From Lactarius indigo (lineage: Eukaryota > Basidiomycota > Agaricomycetes > Russulales > Russulaceae), in NCBI GenBank assembly GCA_025766275.1, contig JAFKAC010000017.1, positions 992,001 through 1,056,000 of the forward strand: 64,000 nt of DNA, written 5' to 3'. The notes beneath the pieces are model-generated. The model saw only the letters and a list, made by a program, of their open reading frames with translations. It was not told the DNA's origin and ran no database searches. Positions 8,816-21,003 of this stretch are shown here, one piece after another; the first letter of the stretch is position 1, and each line of letters starts with the position of its first letter. Position numbers and translations under genes: made by a program.

Positions 8816-10777
8816 GTGGCGTATTCGACCAGAGATCAGTGGACGTCCTTTCGTCCTTATCATATTGAACGACGAGGAGATCGCAATGTACCTACAAGAT
8901 TCCTAGGAGCAGCTCAGTGGAGAGAACGAGGAGAAGACACCGGATATTTCGTAGAATTCAACGGTCCTAACCGCTTCCGACCCATTGAGTTCAATTTCGA
9001 ACACCTCTGTTGGACCGAGGTTACTTGGAACCCTATAGATCATCGCTGGGATATTGTACGACCAGCAGGAAGAAACTACAATTGCGACATCGATGCGCGA
9101 GAACTTAATAGTCACACAGATTATGGTCCCATTGACGGACAAGCACAAGAACATACAGACGAAGGAATCAGCGGAGAAGAGGCTTCTGAAAGTCAATCTC
9201 CAAGTAGAGGGACAACCCCAGCAGAGGACACCAGTTTAGGAGCTATTGGCGATCACATCATACAACGAACTGAGTCCCTTACCATTCACCAACTTGAACC
9301 AGAAGTAATTCACATCCATAGTCCAGCAGCTGTGATGGCTACCACCACCGTCACACAAGAAGAAGTACGACTAACTGAAGAAGCTAGGGATTGAATAGCC
9401 CTAGAGGAACAAAGACGTATTGCCGCAGAATCGCAAGCCAATTTAGCCCCCATCAACCCTTATACCGGTCATCGAATGACCAAGGACGACGTAGCAATTC
9501 ATCGCGCCATCGGACCCGATGTAGCCAATCCCCCCAGCGGAGGAGGCGGACCTCCTGGCGATCTACCAGGAGGAGGAGGACCTCCATCAAGAGGGCCCGG
9601 ATTCGGAGGGTTTCCTGGAGGATTCCCGGGAGGACCGCCAGGAGGAGGACATCCTGGAGGAGGATTACCAGGTGCAGGTCCTATTGTTCCCCCTCCAAGT
9701 AACAAATTAGCTGGCGAAGCACCTACAGTATTCGATGGAGAACGCACCAAAGTTGAAGCGTTTCTCACTCAATGGCACGTCTACTGGGGCATGAATGCAG
9801 ATGAAGGCATCATGGCAACCCCATATCGCCGCGCCTTACTCTTTCTCTCATACATCAAGGGCGTCAACGTTAGCGAATGGGTATTAGCCATGCTCACTTG
9901 GCTCAACAACCAGATACAAACCGGGATACCCCGTACCAGCGAAGGGTTATGGAATGAAGTAACCCGCAGTTTTATGCAGCGTTTCTGCAATATGATGGAG
10001 CAAGAGCAAGCTCAATACGAACTCAAAAAAGGAGTCAAGATGATCGGGGGCAACCTAGATGAGTACTGCACCCAATTCGAACAGTTAATACGCCAAGCCC
10101 ACTACAGACTTGACGATCCACAAACATTGGATCTGTTTGCAAGTGGTCTACCAAAAGACCTATATGAGAAGGTCTACACCCTCGACAATCCCCGCAACTA
10201 TCGCGAGTGGAAAGAAGCAGCCACCACTCGACAACAACAATATCTTCACCTAAAGGCAGTATTAAACAAAGGAGTTCCTCCAGGGCAAGGACAAGGACGA
10301 CAGCGCCAGCAACAACAATGGCAGGGACCGCCACGGAGTTCTTGGCAACCCAGAAATCTGCCCCGAGATCCAAATGCGATGGACACCTCGGCAGACCAAA
10401 TTCGAGGGTGACTTGCAGGAGCAGAAGATATACTCACTCCTCGTCCCCCATACCGACCAAGGGGAGGATTCCTCCAGAGAGGAGGAGGGCATAACAACCA
10501 AAGGCCAGTCACTTGTTACAATTGTGGGAAGGACGGACACATGGCCCGCGATTGCAGGCAACCACAAGGAGGCTATCAGCCTCGAGCATCAACTAGTCGT
10601 TATATCGATACCGACTATCATCAGCAAGAACCAGAGGTCACTACCAGGGTGGTTTCAGAGGCACCCCCTCAACAGTGCACCAACAATTGGCTTAACGGAG
10701 TAGCAGGAGAATCAGACGACGTAAAAGATATTATCCTCCAACAGTTGTGGAAAAAGGAGGGTTTTCAGGACGCCTGA
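8816..10777 (+). pseudogene. gag: A1 gag with N-terminal extension, stops at 9392 and 10409
   Basis: Single frame from the GTG at 8816 through the first ancestral ATG at 9335 to the stop at 10775. Parts: conserved extension (TRDQWTSFRPY...GPIDGQ), then MATTTV, a proline/glycine-rich linker (GGGGPPGDLPGGGGPP), a capsid-like region (FLTQWHVYWGMN, LDEYCTQFEQLIR) and one zinc knuckle CYNCGKDGHMARDC. TGA codons at 9392 and 10409 stand where sister copies have arginine or a related codon; the 10409 one is CGA in A2. An ATG at 8777 exists only because ACG became ATG in this copy. Confidence 0.88.
10759..10765 (+). promoter_or_regulatory. -1 slippery heptamer of A1
   Basis: GGGTTTT read as G GGT TTT in the gag frame, four codons before the gag stop. 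Slipping back one base reads GGG TTT TCA and enters pol. Confidence 0.65.
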
Positions 10778-12129
10778 ACCCATCGGCCTGGGTGAGGGCA
10801 GTTAATTGTAACAGTGTAATCATGACTTGCTATCGATCTATGAGAGTTCCAGTATCGATTCGCACCAGTTACGCAATGGCCGACATATGAGCACTAGTCG
10901 ACTCAGGAGCAACCCATTGCTTCATGAGACCCTCCTTTGCGAAAAGGATGGGGCTTGGGACCAAACAACTTGACGTCCCAAAGAAAATATGGAATATCGA
11001 TAATACAGAAAACAAGTCGGGGCGTATCACTCACTATACCGATGTCGACGTCCAAACTAAAGGCATTCATAAGGAAATTCGCTTCCTTATTACAGATATT
11101 GGCAACGAAGACATCGTACTAGGATACCCCTGGCTCGCCATCTATGACCCGCATATTAAATGGTCACAAGCCGCCATACACGAGGATATGCTCCCTATTA
11201 TTATTCGATCAACTAATCCTTACGTCAGAACAACACCAGTGGTTGCAAAAGCCACCGTCCAGAATGACGACTACGAAGTAATAAACTCCTGCATCATCAC
11301 GAACGAACAACGACAACAATTCAAAGAGGAGTGCCGAATCCGAGCCACCGCCACTGACCTCGCTATTGCCGCGCAACAATACATCACCAAAGCTGAGTTA
11401 CCCCCTGAATATTGCGAATTCGAACGTCTCTTCAGTGAAGAAGCATCGGACAGGTTTCCGCCCAGCAGGCCCTGGGATCATGCCATCAAATTCAAACCAG
11501 GAACAGCCGACGCAATTGATTGCAAAATATACCCTATGACTCAAGAGGAGGACAAAAAACTGTGCGAATGGATCGACGAACAATTCAAGAAGGGATATAT
11601 ACGACCTTCTAAATCCCCATACACCTCTTCCTTCTTTTTCATCAAAAAGAAGGATGGGAAGTTACGACCCGTGCAAGACTACTGAAAAATCAACGCTGTC
11701 ACCATTCGCAACCAGTATCCACTCCCCCTCATCTCTGATCTCATTACCGACCTCAGTAATGCTCATATTTATACCAAGCTTGACGTTAGATGGGGATACA
11801 ACAACGTACGTATCAAAGAAGGAGATGAGGAGAAAGCAGCGTTTAAGACGTGATACGGACTGTTTGAACTGACGGTGATGTTTTTCGGCCTTACCAACTC
11901 CCCAGCGACGTTCCAGACTATGATGAATTTCATATTCAGGGACATCATAGCAAAACACAAGGCACGCGGAACAGTGATTCGGGTCTACATGGATGACATT
12001 GGCATCGCAACGGGACTCAACTATTCCCTTCAAGATCACATCGAAGCAGTCAAAGACATTCTCCGTGTATCTGCGGAACACGACCTATATTACAAGCTTG
12101 AAAAATGTCTCTTCCACTCCCCACGCATG

Positions 12130-12163
12130 GATTACCTGGGGGTAATCCTTGAAAAGGGGGTGA
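12130..12163 (+). promoter_or_regulatory. Hairpin plus internal polypurine tract in A1 RT
   Basis: gattacctgggggtaatc (12130-12147) has a perfect 7-base stem and TGGG loop, followed by gaaaagggggtga (12151-12163), identical to the 3' purine tract next to the 3' LTR. A central polypurine tract is the likely meaning. Confidence 0.5.
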
Positions 12164-14324
12164 CGCGCATGGACCCTGTCAAAATTTCTGGCATCAAAGA
12201 CTGGCCTACGCCAACCAAGGTTAAGGATGTCCGCTCTTTCCTTGGTTTTTGCAATTTTTACCATCCTTTTATACGAGGCTTCGCAACCAAGGCACGACCT
12301 CTCAACAAACTTACACGCAAGGATACCGAGTGGCACTGGGGAACGGAAGAAGAAAAGGCATTCCAAGACCTTAAATCCCTCGTCACCAGCAAACCCGTTC
12401 TTGCACACCCAGACCTGACGCAACAATTCGAACTAGAAGTCGATGCATCAGGATTTGCAACGGGCGCAGTCCTTCTTCAACGAAAAACAGACGGCAAACA
12501 ACATCCCATTGGCTATTACTCTTCTACCCTCAACAAAGCTGAGTGGAACTACGACATTTACGACCTTGAACTCTTGGCCATCGTCAAGGCTTTCAGACAT
12601 TGGAGACCCCTCTTAGCGGGCTCCCCTCACAAAATCAAAGTGTTCTCTGACCATCTCAACCTACAATACTGGAAATCACCTCAGAAGATCAGTAGGCGCG
12701 TCGCCAGGGAAGTACTCGAGCTCTCTGAATATGACTTTGAGATTCACCACATCAAAGGAACCTCCAACGGACGTGCCGATGCCCTGTCACGGAGGCCGGA
12801 CTACGATCAAGGGGAAAATGACAATGAAGGGGTCACGGTATTACCAGAGAGCGTCTTTGCGTGCGCCACCACACTAGACGAGCCTCGACACCCACACTGG
12901 AGACCAGAAATCTTACCAGTAGACATGACTCCGGAGCACCCCATCTACGAACAAGATACAGCTAAGTTAAAAACTTGGATTGATGCCCATTGACTAAAAG
13001 ACATCGAAGGGACATGGTATAAAGATGGACGCCGAGTGGTCACAGGTGGTATTCACGATAAATGCACCCTTATCGCTGCCCATCACAACTCTCCAGTCTA
13101 TGGTCATCCAGGCATTAAACGAACTCTCCAACTTACCGAACGACACTACTGGTGGCCGCAGATGAAAAATGACATCACAGACTATGTCAAAGGCTGTGCG
13201 GAGTGCCAGCGGCACAAAGTTAACTTACGCCCTATTAGGGCGCCTTTGCAACCAATCTATCCCAAACCAGAAGCCCTGCCGTTTGAGACTATTGCAGTGG
13301 ACTTTATTACTAAACTCCCCATCTCCCGCGGTTATGACTCCATCCTAACAGTAACAGATCATGACTGTATGAAGGCCGCTGTTTTTATTCCCTGCAATGA
13401 AGAAATAACGGCTGAAGGAACAGCCGCTCTGTACGTCTCCCATGTCTTCCCACAATTCGGACTACCCTCGTGTGTTATCAGTGATCAAGATCCCCACTTC
13501 ACCTCCAAGTTCATGCGAGAGATATGCAAAATCCTTGGCATCAGCCAAAATATCTCCACCGCTTATCATCCAAGGACCAATGGCCAATCAGAACGCACAA
13601 ACCAATGGTTAGAACAATACCTCCGCTTCTGGGTAAATGAACGACAGGACGACTGGGCCCGTTATCTACCAATGGCAGAATTCACGCATAACAATTGGCC
13701 TAATGAAACTACACAGGAGTCCCCCTTCTTCCTCTTATCGGGGTTCAACCCTCGCGCTGATTGGACCGATAGGCCATCCCCTATCCCACAAGTATCATTA
13801 AGGCTAGATCAATTCAAACAGGCACGACAACGTGCCTTCTCCTGCATGCTCCGGGCGCAAAAGTCGTGGATCAAACATAAAGATACGCCCAAGTTCAAGA
13901 ATGGAGACCTCGTGTGGCTCGAAGGACGCCACTTACGCACACACCAACCAACCGCAAAACTAGCTGCCAAACGACATGGGCCATTTAAAGTCATCCAGGT
14001 GATGTCCCCTGTCAACTATCGCCTCGAACTTCCCACACAGTGGAGCATCCACGACATCTTCCACATAGATCTTCTCACACCTTATCGTGAAACACTCACG
14101 CACGGACCAAACTATCAGCGCCCACCACCTGATTTGGTCGATAACGAAGAAGAATATGAAGTCGAGAAGATTCTAGACTCTCGGCGATTCGGCAGAAGGC
14201 GCCGGCTCCAATACCTCGTCAAATGGAAGGGGTATCCAGACTCTGATAACCAATGGATAGATAAGGATGACGTATTTGCCAACGATGCCGTTCGGGAGTT
14301 CAAACATTCCAACCCCGACAGAGA

Positions 14325-14831
14325 TGTTACGCTCCACCGGCGTTTAGTCCGACTTGGACTTGGAGTAAGCGTAATCGACTTAGCGAAGATAAGTGAATGG
14401 GGACTTGTATCAACCCAACACAGGCTGAACAGGGGCACTCTGGGCACACACTGCAGCGAAAAGCAAGGAAGAGTATCCCTTGGTGGATACAAGCGAAGGC
14501 ACGCTTAGTCAGAGACTAAGGCAAGCAAAAGACGAGTCAAGTGGTGGATTGAAGAAGACCAAGATGGAGACTCTTGGTCTTCTGAGTCAACTACTTATAC
14601 AGATACACGCGGGCTTTAAAGCGCCGCTGGAATAGTACGTAGCCAATAGCGTAACTAGCTCGAACCCTAGTACAGCTATCCTAGGAATGAGTCATACATG
14701 AGTCACAATCACATGCGAACTACTATGCTGACTGATGCGAAGTAAGAGTCCATGACTAATACTGATACCGGACCGTAGTCATAACTGGTCATGAGTCGTG
14801 TGTAATGAGTCATCAAGTCCGTACCGTAACA
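14325..14831 (-). repeat. 3' LTR of A3
   Basis: 507 bases in minus orientation, ends TGTTACG/CGTAACA, preceded on the minus strand by the purine tract gaaaagggggtga (14832-14844). Confidence 0.92.
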
Positions 14832-14863
14832 TCACCCCCTTTTCAGGAGTGAGGCCCACCTCA

Positions 14864-14889
14864 CTAATCTGCTACCGATTCTTGCCTCA
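14864..14889 (-). pseudogene. pol: Last codons of A3 pol (MRQESVAD-type end), separated by A2
   Basis: Reads MRQESVAD then TAG, matching the end of A2 pol. It is detached from the rest of A3 pol at 22706 by the A2 insertion, with TSD CCTCA on both sides. Confidence 0.85.
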
Positions 14890-15400
14890 TGTTACGGTAC
14901 GAACTTGATGACTCTTTACTTATGACTCATGACCGGTTATGACTACGGTCCGGCATTGCTATTAGTCATGGACTCTTACATCGCATCAGTCAGCATAGTA
15001 GTTCGCATGTGATTGTGACTCATGCATGACTCATTCCTAGGATAGTTGTACTAGGGTTTGAGCTAGTTACGCTATTGGTTACTTACCATTCTAGCGGCGC
15101 TTTAAAGCCCGCGTGTATATGTATAAGTAGTCGGTTCGGAAGACCAAGAGTCTCCATCTTGGTCTTCTTCAATCCACCATTTGATTCATCTCTTGTCTGC
15201 CTTAGTCTTGGACTAAGCGTGCCTCCACTTGTATCTTCTACCAAGGGATACTCCTCTTCGTCCTTTTGCTGCAGCGTGTGCCAGTGTGCCCCTGTTCAGC
15301 TTGCATTGGGTTGACACGTGATCCCCATTCGCCCAACTTTCGCTAAGTCGATTACGCCTCTTACAAGTCCAAGTTGGACTAACGCCGGTGGAGCGTAACA
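14890..15400 (+). repeat. 5' LTR of A2
   Basis: TGTTACG...CGTAACA. TATAAG at 15122-15127 and predicted RNA start atcttggtctt at 15156-15166. The DNA around the start is itself an inverted repeat (gaagaccaaga / tcttggtcttc). Confidence 0.95.
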
Positions 15401-15402
15401 TT

Positions 15403-15413
15403 AAGACCAAGAT
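15403..15413 (+). promoter_or_regulatory. Self-primer binding site of A2
   Basis: aagaccaagat two bases after the LTR; exact 11-base complement of 15156-15166. Confidence 0.65.
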
Positions 15414-15420
15414 CCTCATC

Positions 15421-17382
15421 GTGGCGTACTCGACCAGAGACCAGTGGACGTCCTTCCGTCCCTATCACATTGAACGACGAGGAGATCGTAACGTACCTAC
15501 AAGATTCTTAGGAGCAGCTCAGTGGAGAGAATGAGGAGAAGATACAGGATACTTTGTCGAGTTTAACGGTCCTAACCGTTTCAGACCCGTTGAGTTCAAT
15601 TTCGAACACCTCTGTTGGACCGAGGTTACTTGGAACCCCATAGATCATCGCTGGGACATCGTACGACCAGCAGGAAGAAACTACAATTGTGACATCGACG
15701 CGCGAGAGCTTAACAGCCGCGCAGACTACGGTCCTATCAACGGACAAGCACAAGAACATACAGACGAAGGAGTCAGTGGAGAAGAAGCCTCCGAAAGTCA
15801 ATCTCCAAGCAGAGGAACAACACCAGCAGAAGACTCCAGTTTAGGAGCTATTGGCGATCACATTATACAACAAACTGAGTCTCTTACCATTCACCAACCC
15901 GAACCAGAAGTAATTCACATTCATAGCCCAGCAGTCGCAATGGCAACTGCCACCATCACGCACGAAGAGTTGCAGCTCACCACGGAAGCAAGGGATCAAA
16001 TAGCCCTAGAAGAACAAAGACGCATCGCTGAAGAATCGAGAGCTAATCTAGCTCCCATCAATCCCTACACCGGCCACCGAATGACCGAGGACGACGTAGC
16101 AATCCATCGCGCAATCGGACCCGATGTCGCTGACCCTCCCAGCGGAGGAGGAGGACCTCCTAATGATTTACCAGGAGGAGGAGGAGGACCTCCGTCTCGA
16201 GGACCCGGATTTGGGGGATTCCCTGGGGGATTCCCAGGCGGACCACCAGGAGGAGGACCTCCGGGAGGAGGAATACCAGGTGCAGGTCTTGTCATTCCCC
16301 CTCAAAGTAACAAGCTAGCTGGCGAAGCACCCACAGTATTCGATGGAGAACGCGCAAAAGTCGAAGCATTTCTCACCCAGTGGCATGTCTATTGGGGCAT
16401 GAACGCAGACGAGGGCATTATGGCCACACCATACCGACGCGCCCTACTTTTTCTATCTTACATCAAAGGCGTCAACGTCAGCGAATGGGTACTAGCGATG
16501 CTCACCTGGCTTAACGGCCAGATACAAGCTGGTATACCCCGCACTAGTGAAGGGCTATGGAATGAAGTCACGCGCAGCTTTATGCAGCGCTTCCGAAACA
16601 CAATGGAACAAGAACAAGCTCAATACGAGCTCAAGAAAGGAGTCAAAATGATTGGAGGCAATCTAGATGAGTATTGCACTCAATTCGAACAACTGATACG
16701 CCGCGCTCAGTATCGACTCGATGACCCGCAGACGCTGGATCTGTTCGCAAGCGGACTACCAAAAGACCTGTATGAAAAGGTCTATACTCTTGACAATCCC
16801 CGCAACTACCGCGAGTGGAAGGAAGCGGCCACCACTCGCCAACAGCAATACCTTCACCTTAAAGCGGTGTTGAACAAGGGAGTTCCCCCTGGACAGGGAC
16901 AAGGAAGACAGCGACAACAACGACAGTGGCAAGGGCCACCAAGGAGTTCATGGCAGCCCAGAAACTTACGAGATCCGAATGCCATGGATACCTCAGCCGA
17001 TCGAATCCGAGGGCGACTCGCAGGAGCAGAAGACATACTCGCTCTGCGTCCCCCATACCGACCAAGAGGAGGATTCCTCCAAAGAGGAGGAGGACGTAAT
17101 AACCAAAGGCCAGTCACCTGTTACAACTGTGGAAAGGACGGACACATGGCCCGTGATTGCAGACAGCCACGAGGAGGATACCAACCCCAAACATTGACCA
17201 GTCGGTACATTGACACCGACTACCATCAGCAAGAACCAGAAGTCGCTACCAGGGCGGTTCAAGATGTTCCCCCTCAACAGCGCGCCAGTGACTGGCTTAA
17301 CGGAGTAGCGGGAGAATCAGACGATGTAAAAGACATTATCCTCCAGCAGTTGTGGAAGAAGGAGGGTTTTCAGGACGCCTGA
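15421..17382 (+). pseudogene. gag: A2 gag: AUG-less extension (15421-15939) plus Gag from ATG 15940 (480 aa)
   Basis: From ATG 15940 the frame is intact to the TGA at 17380. It encodes MATATITHEE, a glycine/proline-rich linker of roughly 70 residues, a capsid-like region (FLTQWHVYWGMNADEG, YKGVNVSEWVLAMLTWLN-type helices, DEYCTQFEQLIRR) and one zinc knuckle CYNCGKDGHMARDC near the C-terminus. Upstream, 173 codons from GTG 15421 continue the same frame and are conserved with family B, but carry one TGA (15532) that is CGA in A1. The short Gag could still be made. Gag packages the element RNA into cytoplasmic particles. Confidence 0.9.
17364..17370 (+). promoter_or_regulatory. -1 slippery heptamer of A2
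   Basis: G GGT TTT in the gag frame, with the gag stop at 17380. The -1 product continues GFSGRLNPSAWVR into protease. Confidence 0.7.
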
Positions 17383-18734
17383 ACCCATCGGCCTGGGTGA
17401 GGGCAGTTAATTGTAACAGTGTAATCATGACTCGCTATCGTTCTATGAGAGTTCCAGTATCAATTCGCACAAGTTACGCAATGGCCGACATACGAGCATT
17501 AGTCGACTCAGGAGCAACCCATTGCTTCATGAAACCCTCCTTTGCAAAAAGGATGGGATTGGGAATCAAACTACTAGACGTCCCAAAGAAAATATGGAAC
17601 ATTGACAACACGGAAAACAAGTCGGGGCGTATCACCCATTATACTGATGTCGATGTCCAAACTAAAGGCATTCACAAGGAAATCCGCTTCCTCATCACAG
17701 ATATAGGCAACGAAGACATCGTATTAGGCTACCCTTGGCTCGCCATTTACGATCCACACATCAAATGGTCGCAGGCGGCCATTCACGAAGATATGCTACC
17801 TATTATTATCCGCTCAACTAATCCCTACATCAAAACAACATCGGTAGTAGCAGCAACCACCGTCCAGAACGACGATTACGAGATCGTACACTCCTGCATC
17901 ATCACAGACGAACAATGACAACAATTTGAAGAAGGATGTCGAATCAGAGCTACAGCCACCGAACTAGCAATCGCCGCCCAACAATACGTTACTAAAGCTG
18001 AGTTACCACCTGAGTATCGTGAATTTGAACGCCTCTTCAGTGAAGAAGCATCGGACAGGTTCCCACCAAGCAGGCCTTGGGATCATGCTATCGAATTCAA
18101 ACCCGGAACGGCCGACGCAATAGATTGCAAGATATATCCCATGACTCAAGAAGAAGACAAGAAACTACGCGAATGGATCGACGAACAACTCAAGAAAGGG
18201 TATATACGACCCTCCAAATCCCCATATGCATCATCCTTCTTCTTTATTAAGAAAAAGGACGGGAAGTTACGACCTGTTCAAGACTATCGAAAAATCAACG
18301 CAGTCACCATTCGCAACCAGTACCCGCTCCCTCTTATCTCTGATCTCATCACCGACCTCAGCAATGCCCACATCTACACCAAGCTTGACGTCAGATGGGG
18401 GTACAACAACATACGTATCAAAGAAGGAGATGAGGAGAAAGCGGCGTTTAAGACGCGCTACGGACTATTTGAACCAACGGTGATGTTCTTCGGCCTAACC
18501 AACTCCCCCGCAACGTTCCAGACTATGATGAATTTCATCTTCAGGGACATCATCGCCAAACATGAGAAGCGGGGCACTGTCATTCGTGTCTATATGGACG
18601 ATATCGGCATCGCAACCGGACTCCATCACTCTTTACCAGATCACATAGAAGCAGTCAAAGACGTACTCCGCGTATCAGCGGAACATGATTTGTACTACAA
18701 ACTCGAGAAATGCCTCTTCCACTCCCCGCGTATG

Positions 18735-18768
18735 GATTACCTGGGGGTAATCCTTGAAAAGGGGGTGA
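18735..18768 (+). promoter_or_regulatory. Hairpin plus internal polypurine tract in A2 RT
   Basis: gattacctgggggtaatc (18735-18752) then gaaaagggggtga (18756-18768), the same 13 bases as the 3' tract at 22177-22189. Confidence 0.5.
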
Positions 18769-21003
18769 CACGCATGGACCCTGTCAAAATTTCGGGCATT
18801 AAAGACTGGCCTACGCCAACCAAGGTTAAGGACGTCCGCTCTTTTCTTGGTTTTTGCAATTTTTACCGACCCTTCATACGAGGCTTCGCAACCAAAGCAC
18901 GACCACTCAACAAACTCATGCGTAAAGACACCGAATGGCACTGGGGAACAGAGGAAGAGAAGGCGTTTCAAGACCTCAAAACCCTCGTCACCAGCGAACC
19001 CGTTCTAGCACACCCCGATCTCACGCAACAATTCGAGTTAGAGGTCGACGCATCCGGGTTTGCCACCGGAGCTGTTCTCCTTCAGCGCAAAGCAGACGGC
19101 AAAAGACACCCCATTGGCTATTATTCATCTACTCTCAACGAAGCCGAACGAAATTACGATATTTATGACCTTGAACTCTTAGCAATTGTCAAAGCTTTCC
19201 GCCACTGGAGACCCCTCTTAGCGGGCTCCCCTCACAAGATCAAAGTATTCTCCGATCATCTCAACCTACAATACTGGAAGTCGCCACAAAAGATTAGCAG
19301 ACGCGTAGCCAGGGAAGTACTCGAACTCTCCGAATATGACTTCGAAATTCACCACATCAAGGGAACTTCCAATGGACGCGCTGATGCACTATCCCGAAGA
19401 CCAGATTACGATCAAGGAGAAAACGACAACGAAGGCATAACGGTATTACCAGAAAGCGTCTTCGCGCGTGCCACCACATTAGACGAACTGTGACACCCCC
19501 ACTGGAGACCCGAGGTTTTACCTGTGGAGATGACACCAGAACATCCCATCTACGAACAAGACACAGCTAAGTTGAAACCCTGGGTTGATGCTCACAAGCT
19601 AAAAGACATCGAAGGGACATGGTACAAAGACGGACGCTGAGTAGTTACCGGCGGCATCCATGACAAGCGTACTATCATCGCTGCTCATCATGACTCCCCT
19701 GTCTACAGCCATCCTGGTATCAAGCGTACTCTCCAACTTGCCGAACGACATTACTGGTGGCCGCAAATGAAGAACGACGTCGCCGATTATGTCAAAGGCT
19801 GTGCAGAGTGCCAGCGGCACAAAGTCAACCTCCGACCAATCAGAGCACCCCTACAACCTATTTATCCTAAACCGGAAGCCCTGCCATTTGAGACTATCGC
19901 AGTGGACTTCATTACTAAACTCCCTGTTTCTCGCGGTTACGACTCTATTCTCACAGTGACAGATCACGATTGCACCAAAGCTGCTGTCTTCATCCCGTGT
20001 AATGAAGAAATAACAGCCGAAGGGACAGCCGCCCTGTACGTCTCTCATGTATTCCCACGGTTTGGACTCCCCTCGCGTGTTATCAGTGACCGTGATCCCC
20101 GCTTCGCATCCAAGTTTATGCAGGAGATATGTAAAATTCTTGGCATCAGCCAAAATATCTCAACCGCTTATCACCCCAGAACCGATGGCCAATCGGAGCG
20201 AACAAATCAATGGCTGGAGCAATACCTCCGCTTCTGGGTAAATGAGCGGCAAGACGATTGGGTCTGCTATCTGCCTATGGCGGAATTCACGCATAACAAT
20301 TGGCCTAATGAAACCACGCGGGAGTCCCCCTTCTTTCTCTTATCCGGATTCAATCCCCGCGCTGATTGGACCGATAGGCCTTCCCCTATCCCACAAGTGT
20401 CGTTAAGATTAGACCAATTCAAACAGGCACGACAGCGCGCCTTCTCTTGTATGCTCCGGGCGCAAAAGTCTTGGATCAAACACAAAGATACGCCCAAATT
20501 CAAAGAAGGAGACCTCATGTGGCTAGAGGGACGCCACTTACGAACCCATCAACCAACCGCAAAATTAGCTGCAAAGCGCCATGGACCATTTAAGGTCATC
20601 CAGGTGATGTCCCCTGTCAACTATCGCCTCGAACTCCCCACGCAGTGGAGCATCCACGATGTCTTCCACATAGATCTTCTCACACCTTATCACGAGACAC
20701 CCACGCACGGACCAAACTATCAGCGCCCACCACCTGATTTGGTCGATAACGAAGAAGAATATGAGGTCGAGAAGATTCTAGACTCACGGCGATTCGGCAG
20801 AAGACGACGGCTCCAATACCTCGTGAAATGGAAAGGGTATCCGGACTCTGATAACCAATGGATAGATAAGGATGACGTATTTGCCGATGAAGCTGTTCGG
20901 GATTTCAAACATTCCAACCCCGACAGGGAAACACATATAAGGGTAGCCTCCTGTCACGATAAGTCCCCATCTCCCACTCATCCCATGTCCTCTACTCGAC
21001 GCA

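Larger units (their letters stand above)
10759..14324 (+). pseudogene. pol: A1 pol, protease to chromodomain, cut by A3
   Basis: One frame from the slip site with TGA stops at 10888, 11683, 11851 and 12991; the first two are CGA in A2. It shows protease DSGA, reverse transcriptase (KKDGKLRPVQDY, VYMDDIGIA), RNase H (LEVDASGFATGAVL), integrase zinc finger and core (VDFITKLP, ISDQDPHF, GQSERTNQ) and a chromodomain ending at FKHSNPDR. A3 breaks the codon GA|A at 14324; the frame continues at 30493. In-frame stops mean no functional polyprotein. Confidence 0.9.

Noticed and set aside
8796..8830. tRNA primer binding site after the LTR
   Set aside because: No TGG-started tRNA complement was noticed; an exact 11-base complement to the RNA 5' end explains the site better.
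9499..9768. Proline/glycine-rich minus-strand frames opposite gag linkers (also 16065, 28403 plus strand, 34808)
   Set aside because: They are shadows of the GGN/CCN-rich Gag linker in the true frame.
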